NCBI GenBank assembly: GCA_033032175.1
Contig: CM065331.1
Span: 7,688,370 to 7,752,369 of the forward strand
Direction: 5' to 3'
From: Saturnia japonica
Lineage: Eukaryota; Arthropoda; Insecta; Lepidoptera; Saturniidae
Length of the DNA stretch: 64,000 nucleotides
Part shown: piece after piece, positions 1-33,200 of the stretch
Layout of the letters: every line of letters begins with the position of its first letter
Numbering within the stretch: position 1 is the first letter of the stretch
Translations under genes and position numbers: made by a program
The notes under the pieces: generated by a model
Seen by the model: only the letters and a program-made list of their open reading frames with translations
What the model was told of the DNA's origin: nothing
Database searches by the model: none

Positions 1-85
1 GGTATATTACTGCACGCTACAATCCTAAGCAGTGGAGCAGTGACCATGAACGTCAAGTAATCTAGCAAGCTACATAATAGGTAAG
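1..85 (-). repeat. Dispersed repeat family M
   Basis: Read on the minus strand it carries 'cttgacgttcatggtcactg', a core shared with 41935, 45735 and 53445 and, more weakly, 17760. Class unknown. Truncated by the window edge. Confidence 0.5.
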
Positions 86-401
86 TAGGTACGAGAAATG
101 ATAACAACGATAGGCAAAAAGGACGCAATGGCGGCGTGGTGTATAGTTGATCGAATAAATTGAATAAAGGTAAAACTGTGGTACACTACTAGTATTATCA
201 ATGTAGACTAATAAATTCAAACAACTTTTACTTCAACCATGATTACATGCACAATTTATGCATTTCTTTATGGGTAAAGCTTTGGACCAGAAACTCAAGA
301 GAGCGTAATTGACAATGCAGCTTAACAAGACACGTTAAGTTTAGTAATACAAATGGAGGTCAGGTAAATACACAAATAGTTGATTCACAATTCTCACTTA
401 C

Positions 402-22995
<22,594 letters not shown>

Positions 22996-23744
22996 TATAG
23001 TTGGTTACATAATGGCTTGTTACATGCATACATAGTTATTGCCTGGAAATCTAACATTTATAATGATTAGATATTTGATTAATAAATAATTTATTCAAAA
23101 TTTCTTTGCTACTTCTTCTTGAAGCTATTTTGGATAAATAAGTTGTGAAGGATTTTCCGGAAAGTAAGAACTTCCTCAATCAAATATTTGATAAATGTAT
23201 ATTAACATATTTTATTTACTTTTGTTCTGAAACAAGTTACCTATGCATAAATTTGTTTACAGTTTTCTTTCAGTTGGTGAATCCTGGTTGTCTGGTAGAT
23301 AAATGAATAAAAATAACAAAAATTAAGATTACAGAAAAGATAAAAAATAGATTACTTGGCTTAGGTAAGTACCTAAGCAGCTAAGTAGCTGCAAGTTATT
23401 AATGGATGTCTAACATTTCATAGAGGAAAGCAAAAAAACAATATTATAATATATAGAACTTAATTATATAATGGTGTCTTGAATTATATTTTAGCGAAAG
23501 CGAAGAACAGAGAGTAAAGTTCCTCATCCGCCACAGAAAAGGGAGGATCCTCCGACCAGACGGGTATTATGTCTGGGGGGCAGCTGCCCAACGGTTGTTG
23601 TCAGGTTCTTGTATATATACTCAATTGTTGAGTTAATTTCTATAGCGCGATTTAGGATGCTTCGTATGTGGCTAGATAGATGTCGCTGATGTCGCTATGT
23701 AGGATGTGTCAGTGGTGGCGAGAGATGTCGCCACAATATAATTA
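22996..23744. other. 5' UTR intron of Rbcn-3B, mostly unrecognised
   Basis: AT-rich, with a GC patch at 23520-23610 containing ggcagctgcc. No gene or RNA recognised. Confidence 0.4.
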
Positions 23745-23935
23745 GTGCCTCATTAGACTCTAGTGGTCTGAAGTGCAGCTGCTATACACGAAGACCTAGG
23801 TTCGATTTCCGGGTCGAGCAAAGTGTTATAGGCTTTTTCTATAAAATTCTCAGTAGCAGCTCGGAATTTGGCTTTGTGCCCAATGAATTGCAATATGCTC
23901 GCACCACACACATCACATGATATCACTTCAAATGC
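23745..23935 (+). mobile_element. tRNA-derived SINE
   Basis: 'gtgcctcattagactctagtg' head, B box ggttcgatttc, then 'ttctcagtagcagctcgga' and 'tgcaatatgctcgc' body. Same family as 18032 with a different 3' tail. No duplication resolved. Confidence 0.7.
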
Positions 23936-24959
23936 TGTCACTTTTGATTTTGACTGTCCATACTTCCCATCTTGAAAATGAATCCGATATTGAAAGACAG
24001 TTGTTGAAAAACTTAGTTTACAGAAAAGGAAAGATGATTGGACACTTGGATACATCATGACAAGTTTTTTAAAAACTATTGTGGAAGGAAAGTGAGGAAG
24101 ATGAAAATCTAAATGAAGCTTTTCCAAGTAGTGAAAGATAAAGTGATAGCCATATCATATCGCATTAGAGGCTGCTTCACAGACAAGAGCTGAGCTCTTA
24201 AATTAAAAAAGAAGATACATCCTTACAGATACGGTGCATTCATTTAACTGAGCTACTATAAAAGTAAAGTTAGTAGGTATCTTATTTTCTTCTATAGAAT
24301 GTCACAACCCCTTATTTCTCAGTAAAGTATTATATAATTTGTTTTTCTAGAATTATTCCCTTTATTAAACTTCTTAATTTATCTAAATTAGATATAAGAT
24401 TTATTACTCATGACTAATATATCAGAAGACTGTGATGTCGAGGTAAAATAAATTTACATTAAGTTTCATATATTTATGTAAATTAAATTGCTACTTTTAA
24501 ATAAGTAATTAGTATAGAATATTTTTACTTTATATAGCCTACTTTAACATTAAAGGAATGTTCAATAGGACGTAAAACAGTGAAGTTCCAAGTATGTTAA
24601 AACTTGGCAATTATAATGAAGGCAGTCAAACATAATGGGTAATTTCTATACAGACTTCTTCTGTATATTAATTTAACTACGTTTTCCAAGTAAATGTGCC
24701 ATGAAGTTGTTTTGTTCGCACAATTATACGAAAAAACCATACCTTTTGAGTTCGAAGTCTTACAAGGACATGAAAATTCAAGACTTACATGTAGCCACAA
24801 ATACAGGGAACTCGTAGATGAACACAAAACACTAGTAAGTGTACATCAGTACGAATTTAGAATATAATCGTTCACTTATTAATTTTTATTTAATATAAAT
24901 AACACTTCAAGAGAAAAATCGATCAATAATCAATCACGAATAAAATATACACTGACACT

Positions 24960-25159
24960 TGACACTCTTGACAGACGACAGCTGATTTACTTTGACAGTC
25001 TGACGTTTAGAGTGGTTAAGTTGGTTGCATTGGTCGGCAAATAATTTTTTTCATTTTCAGCCGTTATAAATATTTTTAGATTTTTAGACATTTTAATGAC
25101 ATTGTCAATAATATAACGAAAAGTTACTATTTGTATGTACGAAAAATAATTACATTGAA
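24960..25159. promoter_or_regulatory. Shared divergent promoter region, Rbcn-3B / CCDC13
   Basis: The start codon of CCDC13 (25160) and the inferred first exon of Rbcn-3B point away from each other. Several TGACA/TGTCA words occur (24955-25005). No TATA box is evident. Transcription starts cannot be fixed from sequence; the region is inferred from gene layout. Confidence 0.45.
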
Positions 25160-25360
25160 ATGGAAAAACAAAAAATGAATTCTTCAACGAAGATGAAAAT
25201 TTCTAAACAAGGCAATGCAGATAAATTAGCAGACTTGGCTGCTAAAATAGATGAAACTGACGAGATGAAACTTAAAATGCTTGCCGACCTTGAGAAACCT
25301 GATGCTGAAGATGCTTTGTATCCACCTGAACTAAATGCTCATTTAATCGAGCAGCTAAAG
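25160..25360 (+). CDS. CCDC13: CCDC13 exon 1 (residues 1-67)
   Basis: ATG at 25160, end cagctaaag followed by the weak donor gttctg, phase 0. Encodes LADLAAKIDETDEMKLKMLA and LYPPELNAHLIEQLK. Reading on past 25360 gives an unrelated hydrophobic tail and is rejected in favour of the splice. Confidence 0.85.
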
Positions 25361-28300
25361 GTTCTGTTCAACATTAATTATCTTCTTCCAGGAATTGTTG
25401 TTAATGTTAATTTTCAAGTTAGAGTAACTCTCTGGGTTCTCAGAATGCGTTTAATTTTATTTTATTACTAGTTGTGCCTGCGGCTTCGCACACGTGGACT
25501 ACAGAATGACCGCGACAATCCTGCTCTACCGCTCCCGGCTTTTTTAAAGACAAAAATGCTTATTGTGAGTGTTCCTTAGAAGATAGACGTATACTCTCCC
25601 AAACTGTTTTGTAGGTATTTTTAATGTCTACAATTATTTAGTAAATTAATTTAAATTCAGCGTGAGCCATTTAAGCGCCCGAATTGATTCCCCATAACCA
25701 ATTTTGTTCAATTAGTTCGGCACCTTAATTCCTTTTATAAAATAAAAGTAGCCTAATTTACTTCTTAAAAAATCAGCTATCTTCCAGTGAAAGTCCCGTC
25801 AAAATGGGTCCAACCGTTTCGGAGATTACCATATGAGTAAACCATGTAAGATATAACAAATTAATGTACTATATAATCATAGGCATTAAAAATACCTACA
25901 AAAAATTCCGGGACAGTATACATGTATCTTTTAAAAAACACCCACAATAAGCATTTTTGTCATTAAAATAGCCGGGAGCGGGGGAGCAAGATTCACGCGG
26001 GCATTCTGTATTCCACGTGAGCAAAGCCACGGGCACTGCTAGTTATTATACATTTATGTTTTTTCTACTTTTTGAAACAGATAATGACGTGCGAAAATAA
26101 TCAATTACGTAAATGCGTGTTTACGAAAGACCAAGATATCAAAGAATTGAATAAAACTATCAGCGATCTTAACCAACGAATCCGCGATATAATATCCGGA
26201 AGTGGACCAGCAATATCCTCAAAATCAGCGGGAATTATCAGCGCGAAGATCGCTGACTTGTGCAAACAAAACCGCCATCTAGTTGCTGAAGTGGAAAGTT
26301 ATAAAACTAAAAATGCAGCATTAGAAAGAAAAATTATGCAGCTAGACATTATCAATCAGGAAAACGAAAAGCTAAATATTTGTTTGTGTAAAGAAGACCC
26401 TATTGATGTTAGTTCAGATGAATTAAAAGAACTGAGCAATAAGCTTGCAGCTGTTAATAAAAAGCTATACGATAGTAAGAATAAAAATTTGGAATTAAAG
26501 AATGATATATTAATCGCGACAAAGATCCTCCAGCAAGAGCTTGGTGAAAAGTTCACGAGTATCAAGGAGTTACAAAATGATGTAGCTGGCTGGAAAGGAA
26601 GAGCCCAACAAATTCTACTACTACAGGCAAAAGTCAGTGAAATGGAAGAAAAGCTAAATATGAAACAGAAAGATCTAGTTGAAATCAAGAGGAAAGATCA
26701 AAATCAGGTATATATTTTGTACTTTAATATCATAAATTATATAACACATAACATAATTAAGCACAATGAAAATTGCAAACATTGAGGTATTATGTACTAG
26801 AGTCTGGCCATCGAAATTCGATGACTAGACTCTAACTACGTACCTACAGAACAGCTAATATGAATAAAAATTGTGCTCCACTTAATACTGCGGGGTGCGG
26901 GGCACGCGCTTATTATTACATTGATCATTGAACTTATTGATGACTCCTTGACTTTTACTTGTGTTTCTCTAGTTGTTTGAGTGCACATGAAGGCATATTA
27001 AATTTATGCAGTAAAATTTAACACTCAAACGTGTAATCGCAATAAGTGCCCGGCATAGATTGCGACTGCGAGTGTATGCACTCGAACGTGTGTTTCAAAC
27101 AATCTGGTTGAGGTGTCGTCTCTGGTACGTAGTATATATTACCTGAATGATTGCAACTGATATATTCCTGACGTATTACTACTATAGGACGACCGAGCGG
27201 CCGCTGTAAGAGCGATCCTCCTGATGTTTTGCGGGACGTGAGACGGCGGGTGTGTACTGTTATAGGTAGTTTCACGGTGTTGAGATAATAGCCTAAGATC
27301 AATATTTTATGTATGTTATTTCAACTGAGACAGATAATAAGAAAGTAATTATATATTCTTGTCTTTATTAAAATGCTAAAAAAGCAACAACTTAGGATTT
27401 TTTTTTTTTTAAATTTGCGTTTAATTTTTAGAAGAGGTTGAAGTGAAACTTATTTGAATTTAATACTATTTATTGCCAATATAATTTACTCAAAACGCGA
27501 TAAAGCATTACTTTATTATTAACTATAAGTTTTTTTTAATTGCAGCGTCGTCATTTCCATCTTCCACAAAAATAAAACCCCGAAAACCGTCTCGTTAAAA
27601 TTCTATTACTGCCGATGGATGGCAACAGACTTTCTTATTGGTCGATTTTGTTGTCCTCCCGCGTCCCACAGACTATTTGGAGGGTCGCGCATAAGGCAGT
27701 CACTTATGACTACTACTTATCAGTCAACGATTTTGTCATGAAAGATGATGATTTGTTGTAACTTGAATTTTTTTTTTTTATAAACTATTAGGTTATAAAA
27801 GAATTGGAATTGAAGAGAAAGAGGGAAGCGGATCAAGCTATAAAAGAATCGGAAGTATTAAAGGAAGAGAACCAAGAATTAAAGAAGAAACTAGATGGAG
27901 CAAAGTGCAGAATTAGGAACTTGGAATGTGATGCGACAACTATCAGGCAAAAAATGCAAACTTATGTGGAGAAGAGCAATCATGATGACTTGCTGGTTAA
28001 TGAACAAAGGGTAAGCTTTATTTAAAATTTAAATAATTGTCCTTTTTACTATTTGCGTACCGATGGTTGTGGTCCTGAGTAGGATCTTATAGTAGAAGTA
28101 GAGATATTACTGACTGTCCATTTTACAATGGAAGTTGAACTGGAAATATTATTGTAGTAACTTAATTGCTCAAGATGGCTCGATTTTTGAGTATCACTGT
28201 CACGCTGCTCTGCTAATATTGCTTCCTTTTTAAATTTTTTTCTCCCAATTAATTTTTACCTAATTAATATAATAATATGAAAAAATAAAACATGAGACAT

Positions 28301-29537
28301 CAGTATACTTGAAATATTTACAAAAACTACTGTTTGTAAACATATTATCTCTAATAAATAAAGTAAAATATATTTATAAATACATTGATAGAGGTTTGCT
28401 TTTTTGTGCGCAAAATGCAAAAACTACTGGACGTATTTTGATCAATTTTTTTTTATATCTTAAATACTTGGTCGTTGTCTAAAAAAATTAAGGATATTTT
28501 CACTAAATAAGAAGAGATTAAAGTTTTAAGAAACTACGATTTTTTAGGCACTACACGTTCAGTAATGTATTTTCTTGTCGTGGAGAAGTGGGAATTATAA
28601 TGTTAGTATAGATTAACGCGAACGTCGCGGGTGGTTGCTAGTGTTAAATAAGTCCGTACCACCTCAAACGTGATTTTTACCCCCAGTAAAACAATCGATG
28701 ATATTATCAGTTTTTTTTATTGCAGACTTAAATATACCTATTATATTTCAGAACCAAATAAAAAATTCCGAAAGCTATTATCAAGAAATTTTAAAAGAAA
28801 ATACTGCAAAAATGAATAAAATGAACAGTGAAATTGGAGAATATCAGAAACTAATAAAAAATACAGACGCTAAAATAGACGCATTAAGAAAACAGGCAAA
28901 CGAGAAGTCGGCGAAGATTGATGAATTGAGAGCTCAATTGCTAAGGTACGAAGAATGTTCTCTGCAAAGCATATTCTTTACTCCTATGAAAACAGCTACT
29001 GATAATGAAATCAAACAGCTATCAGAACTAGTCGTGATTTTAAACGGGAGACTGGACGCGGAAAGACACAAGTGGGAAGAACTCGAAATAAGCCATAGAA
29101 AGATTACAGAAAAAAAGAAACGATTAGAAAGAAAAGTTTGTAGATTAGAAGAGGAATTGAAGTTTTACAAGGATTCGAAACGAGGTTCCAAAATATCTAA
29201 AACATCCATACAAAAGGAAACTCAGTTTGATGTTTTCGGTTCAACTTCTCTTACGAGAAAGCAATCAACAGTAGCCGCTATTGCAGAGAAACCTAGTGAC
29301 AGTTCTACATCTGATTCACAGCCAACAGAAGGGTACGAAACTTTGGACAAAGACGATTTAAAGTTTAAATTGGAATTGGCAGAAGAAAAACTGAAGATAA
29401 TGGAAGATAAATTGAAAATGATAGAAGAGGAGAAACAGGATGATTACAACCATCTGACAGAAATGATACAAACCTCGAAACAGTTGTTCAATGAAGCGTT
29501 GGCAGTTTTGCAAAAAGAGAAATGTCTGTGCTTGTAA
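25160..29537 (+). CDS. CCDC13: Coiled-coil protein CCDC13 homologue, complete, 4 exons
   Basis: Vertebrate CCDC13 is a centriolar-satellite coiled-coil protein needed for ciliogenesis and genome stability; the role here is inferred by homology. Joined exons 25160-25360, 26081-26707, 27792-28010 and 28752-29537 are all in phase 0 and give about 610 residues (human about 715). Diagnostic blocks are AKIADLCKQNRHLVAEVES (residues ~115), LSNKLAAVNKKLYDSKNKN, ILQQELGEKF, GWKGRAQQILLLQAKVSEME (~240), then KKKLDGAKCRIRNLE and YVEKSNHDD, matching human GTWRGRAQQILVLQSKVQEL and TLVEKGRHDDELI. Nearly all of it is charged heptad-type coiled coil rich in Lys, Glu and Leu; no membrane or signal segment. 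AATAAA follows at 29570. Head to head with Rbcn-3B. Confidence 0.92.
25468..26043. repeat. Two family E copies in inverted orientation (foldback)
   Basis: The left arm begins actagttgtgcctgcggcttc and the right arm, reversed, actagcagtgcccgtggctt. Both share 'cgctcccggct', 'gacaaaaatgcttattgtg' and 'gtaggtatttttaatg'. They fill nearly all of CCDC13 intron 1 and could pair over about 200 bp. Confidence 0.8.
26081..26707 (+). CDS. CCDC13: CCDC13 exon 2 (residues 68-276)
   Basis: Acceptor gaaacag, donor gtatat, 209 codons. Carries the most conserved blocks of the protein (AKIADLCKQNR and GWKGRAQQILLLQAK). The minus-strand frame at 26356-26688 is its shadow. Confidence 0.93.
26798..26834. repeat. 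37-bp near-perfect palindrome
   Basis: Arms tagagtctggccatcgaa and ttcgatgactagactcta pair over 18 bases with two mismatches and a one-base centre. In CCDC13 intron 2. Confidence 0.75.
27185..27700. repeat. Repeat family J with inverted ends
   Basis: The left end has 'gagcgatcctcctgatgttt' and 'gcgggacgtgagacggcgg'. The right end, reversed, has 'gcgcgaccctccaaatagtc' and 'gtgggacgcgggagg'. The same pair bounds 60270-60915. Probably a non-autonomous inverted-repeat transposon. Confidence 0.6.
27792..28010 (+). CDS. CCDC13: CCDC13 exon 3 (residues 277-349)
   Basis: Acceptor tattag, donor gtaagc, 73 codons, phase 0. Encodes KESEVLKEENQELKKKLDG and MQTYVEKSNHDDLLVNEQR, aligning to human LVEKGRHDDELIDAL. 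Confidence 0.92.
28380..28570 (+). repeat. Dispersed repeat family Q
   Basis: 'tgtgcgcaaaatgcaaaaac' with 'tactggacgtattttgatca' and 'acttggtcgttg' is homologous to 53762-53960. In CCDC13 intron 3. Confidence 0.65.
28752..29537 (+). CDS. CCDC13: CCDC13 exon 4 (residues 350-610, stop)
   Basis: Acceptor tatttcag at 28745-28751, stop TAA at 29535-29537. Coiled coil throughout, with a Ser/Thr-rich break around STSDSQPTEG, ending MIQTSKQLFNEALAVLQKEK. Human CCDC13 similarly ends ILGQVKSVFLQALRQQK. The upstream ATG at 28698 is intronic. Confidence 0.92.
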   Translation, partial: NQIKNSESYYQEILKENTAKMNKMNSEIGEYQKLIKNTDAKIDALRKQANEKSAKIDELRAQLLRYEECSLQSIFFTPMKTATDNEIKQLSELVVILNGRLDAERHKWEELEISHRKITEKKKRLERKVCRLEEELKFYKDSKRGSKISKTSIQKETQFDVFGSTSLTRKQSTVAAIAEKPSDSSTSDSQPTEGYETLDKDDLKFKLELAEEKLKIMEDKLKMIEEEKQDDYNHLTEMIQTSKQLFNEALAVLQKEKCLCL

Positions 29538-29569
29538 TCTTTTACAATTATTTATATTGTTATTATTTT

Positions 29570-29575
29570 AATAAA
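29570..29575 (+). terminator. Polyadenylation signal of CCDC13
   Basis: AATAAA 33 bases after the CCDC13 stop codon, followed by a T-rich stretch. First such hexamer downstream. Confidence 0.7.
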
Positions 29576-30019
29576 ATGTGACTAGAATTTTATTGTTACT
29601 CAAATAATTACATAAATGTTTTAATAAACGTGTGTAGCAGAGAAATTTTCTTATACTCGGTGTCAATTATACCTCTATATAAGTAGCAGTGTAATAAAAT
29701 ATTTTATATGAGAAATTATCTCATCAGATGAATTTGTACGTTATGGCCGTAATCTATGTTATTTAGAGAGATTTTAAAGGTAGGCATCTATAGTAGGTAC
29801 AGCTACCTTTAAACAATAATACAAAAACTGAGCGTACAGCCCGTACAGCGCACTTCGTTTTTTTTTTAATTATTTTATTTCACAGAACAGGAGTACATAT
29901 ATATATTAGTCTAATTCCGTGTTTCATTTGATTTTTGTGTTATAAAAATATTGTTTGGTTTTCTACTATTTACGTTATAATATCTTGGCATGGTAATAAA
30001 TTAAATAATCCATTGTAGT
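29576..30019. other. CCDC13-Lasp intergenic region
   Basis: AT-rich, no gene or recognised repeat. Confidence 0.5.
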
Positions 30020-30210
30020 GGGTAACCCTAACGGCCGCCATTTGTCAATTTTTGGCATGCGCGTTCGGTGATGCTCCAGAAATCGTGCTCGGGAGTGTTT
30101 TTCAAGTGATTTATAAACTTTGTTTGTAAATTGTGAAAACTTGTGTTGCTCTGTGGTATATCTGTGAAGTTATTTTATCACTGTTCTGTTGATTTAAAAA
30201 AACTTTCATC
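30020..30210 (+). promoter_or_regulatory. Lasp promoter / 5' UTR region
   Basis: GC-richer than its surroundings. Contains cggccgccatttgtc, whose reverse (AAATGGCGGC) resembles the YY1/Pho motif, and gcatgcgcg. No TATA box. The 5' UTR probably starts in 30050-30120; the exact start is not visible. Confidence 0.45.
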
Positions 30211-30279
30211 ATGAATAAAACTTGCGCTAGGTGTGAGAAAACTGTTTACCCGACCGAAGAATTGAAATGTTTGGACAAG
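30211..30279 (+). CDS. Lasp: Lasp exon 1 (residues 1-23)
   Basis: ATG in atcATGaat, donor gtaaaa, phase 0. Encodes [19 protein letters not shown], the first zinc knuckle of the LIM domain. Very like LASP1 [20 protein letters not shown]. Confidence 0.96.
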
Positions 30280-33200
30280 GTAAAATTTTCACTCGCATTC
30301 CTAATGAAAAACCTGCCCTACCCTAACTGGTAACTTAATTTGAAACGTTATCTATTGTCTGCTCCTTTTATTTGAGATTTAAATTATAGTCCAAAACTTT
30401 TGCTTCATAATCAATATTTTTGGTACGTATGGGATATGCTCGTAAACAGTTTTATACTGCCGGACGCGTGACTCATTAAAATTATATAAATTGATGCTGA
30501 TATCATTGTACTCTGCTGACAATAACATCATTTCTGTACTTACATCGACCTTTTACCTAATTAGAGTCATCTTAGACAACGCGCGACCTTGTATCATATA
30601 ATATCGATTGTATTCAAATGTGCTGATCTTTCTTTTCAACTTCTATATAATCGATCCACTTACGTTTGCCATTCATTAAAAATGAAAATGGAAGGCAATT
30701 TATTTTTACACACTGTAGTCATTGTGTTTGCTTTGTTATTATCGTTATCATCTGGTTTAGTGATAAGACTTATTTATATAATCAAAGTACTGATAAGAAA
30801 CAAATTAGCTGTACTTAATAGTCCTAACTCATTTTTTGCTTTTTTTACATCAATAATGTTCATGCATTTTTTGTCATGAAGGATTTTAAAATGTTTTCAG
30901 TAAAATAAAAGTATGTGCGTGTAACCTTAACGCGCGAATGAAATAAAACTTCTTTGGCATTGACGGCATATATCACTGACATGATTAAATTTTATTATTG
31001 AATTTACGTCTGTCAGAAAAAAAATCTGAGTTACTCCCTAGTCACGCCTAAAGAAATTTTACTTCAAAAACAATTATGTGAAATAATATAGAAGTATTGA
31101 TTGAAAATGATTCCAACTTGGCTGGTATGCTCTGGATCTTTTTATTAAATAGCAGTAGGATTAGGGATAGAAGTGTTATAACATATCATCATGCCTGCAT
31201 CCCCAAATGGTTAGGCAGAGGCATAGTCATGTATACCCATAGTTCACCTAGTGTATTTTAGTTCCTGTGTAATAGGGGGTGAGCCTATCACCATTATATA
31301 GGTAGAATATTATTATAAAGATAGAAGTATATAATCCTATTAGTATAATTAATAGTTTAATATGCTTTTGGTGTCTTCTTTGGAATTCAGGTATGCTCTG
31401 ATGAGGCTGGCAAACACCAGCGGTAAAACCCCTTAAATAACGAGGAAAAAAAATTACAAACGAAATGACTATCTAATATTTGTAAATGTTGTCAGTGCCA
31501 TTCCTATGAACTAAAATGCTATAAATTGTACTGAATAAAAAATGTTGATAGGTATACTATTAGACCACAATCTCACTTGACTAAAGTGACAATGTTGACA
31601 AATATGGTAACATGCTAAGCCTAGTTGGGTGACTGGCTCTCCAGTGTAGCTGCAGGAAGACTGGTGCTTAGCACAGATTTTCAACTAGAGGGTGGAAGCT
31701 AGCCAGAAAACGCCCTACAATTAGGCTGTGGTTTGATTACAATTTTTGGCTTTAACAAAAACTGAGGCTCAATACAGGAATTTAAAATTATATTAATCAA
31801 TCTTTTATCTGTTTGGAAGTAGTGACATTGAACAAAATCAGTCATAAGTCTAATAATGTAACAAATAATTCCCTATGAGCAAGTAGATACAAATTTGCTA
31901 CAAATTAATCTAATTAACTAGTTTCCTCCTCTGTGAGTCAAGTACCTTAAACTTCACAGTACTCTATTACTATATTTAGGCATCATTTCATTTGTTACTT
32001 TTTTAATTTACAACAGGAAAACCAATCTTAACAGGAATTTCACTTGTTTTTAACCCATACTATACACACCATGAGGTATTTTGAGGTAATTTTGTCAAGC
32101 TAGATTTAAAATAAGTAAGTGGCTCTTAGTTGGGTTCTTTTTCTAAATATTTTCTATTCATCATATGGACCTGCCAATGGATGCATGTAAGTAACACCAG
32201 TGGTGTCACTAGTGTGTTGCTGACCTTGAACCCCCTTTCTCAAAACCCCTACTCACCATAGTTGAAACACAACACTAGTTATTTCACTGAAATCTTCTGT
32301 AGAATGGAGGTATTTCACTAGTTGGGCTGCCCCAAGTGGAAAGAAATCTCCAAATTTCTCTGTTCCTTACCTCTCTGAATATAATAAGTAGTGCTTGCAA
32401 TATTGTGTATGGGTCTAAAGATAGTTGGCAGCTTACACTGGCACGCAAGCCATTTCAACCCATTCCTCAGTAGTAGCTATCTAGTCTCAGGACTAGGGTA
32501 ACCACTTAACTACAGCTGGACTGCGCACCTGTTAGTGCTTGAAACATATATTATAAAACATTTTTTTCTACATCTATCACTGTTCTGCCCACCATTCAAA
32601 CACTGTCTTTGGAATCAGTTCCTCTAGTTGTAGGTTCCACAAGATCCTTAATAGCTATAGTCATAATTTTCATGTGCACTTTTATAATATTTGTGCATGT
32701 GTTTGAGCAGTATACAAGCTTGTAGTGCACACTGTATAACAGGGTTTTTCCACTGATTTCTATTTTTCTTTTATTTGTTGGCAGAGTGTAAAATGTACCA
32801 GAATTTATAATATTATTGTAGCATATAATATTCATACAGAGTTTGTCTGTAAGAAATTATTACATATAATAGTCCATAAGTTACATTAATTTATTGTAAT
32901 ATTAGTGTAAGCAATTGTAGGTTAAACCTTTATAAAACTACATAATATCTACAAAATCCTGTGAATAAATAATCCTGATTACAAATAAATGTAAATATAA
33001 AATGAGATCAATTAGATGTTAACAATTAGCTGTATCCTTTAGTTTGTTGGAACAATGTAATATGTTAATTGATTGATCATGTACAATAGGTTTATGAATG
33101 CAGTCTAATTAGCCTGTCATATTACAATACCAAAAACATACATGTATTCTCATTATTTTAGTTATGGTGTAGGAGAGATAGACATCAAAGAAAAAAAAAA

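Noticed and set aside
26356..26688. 110-codon minus-strand frame rich in Phe/Ser
   Set aside because: Antisense of the Lys/Glu-rich CCDC13 coiled coil.
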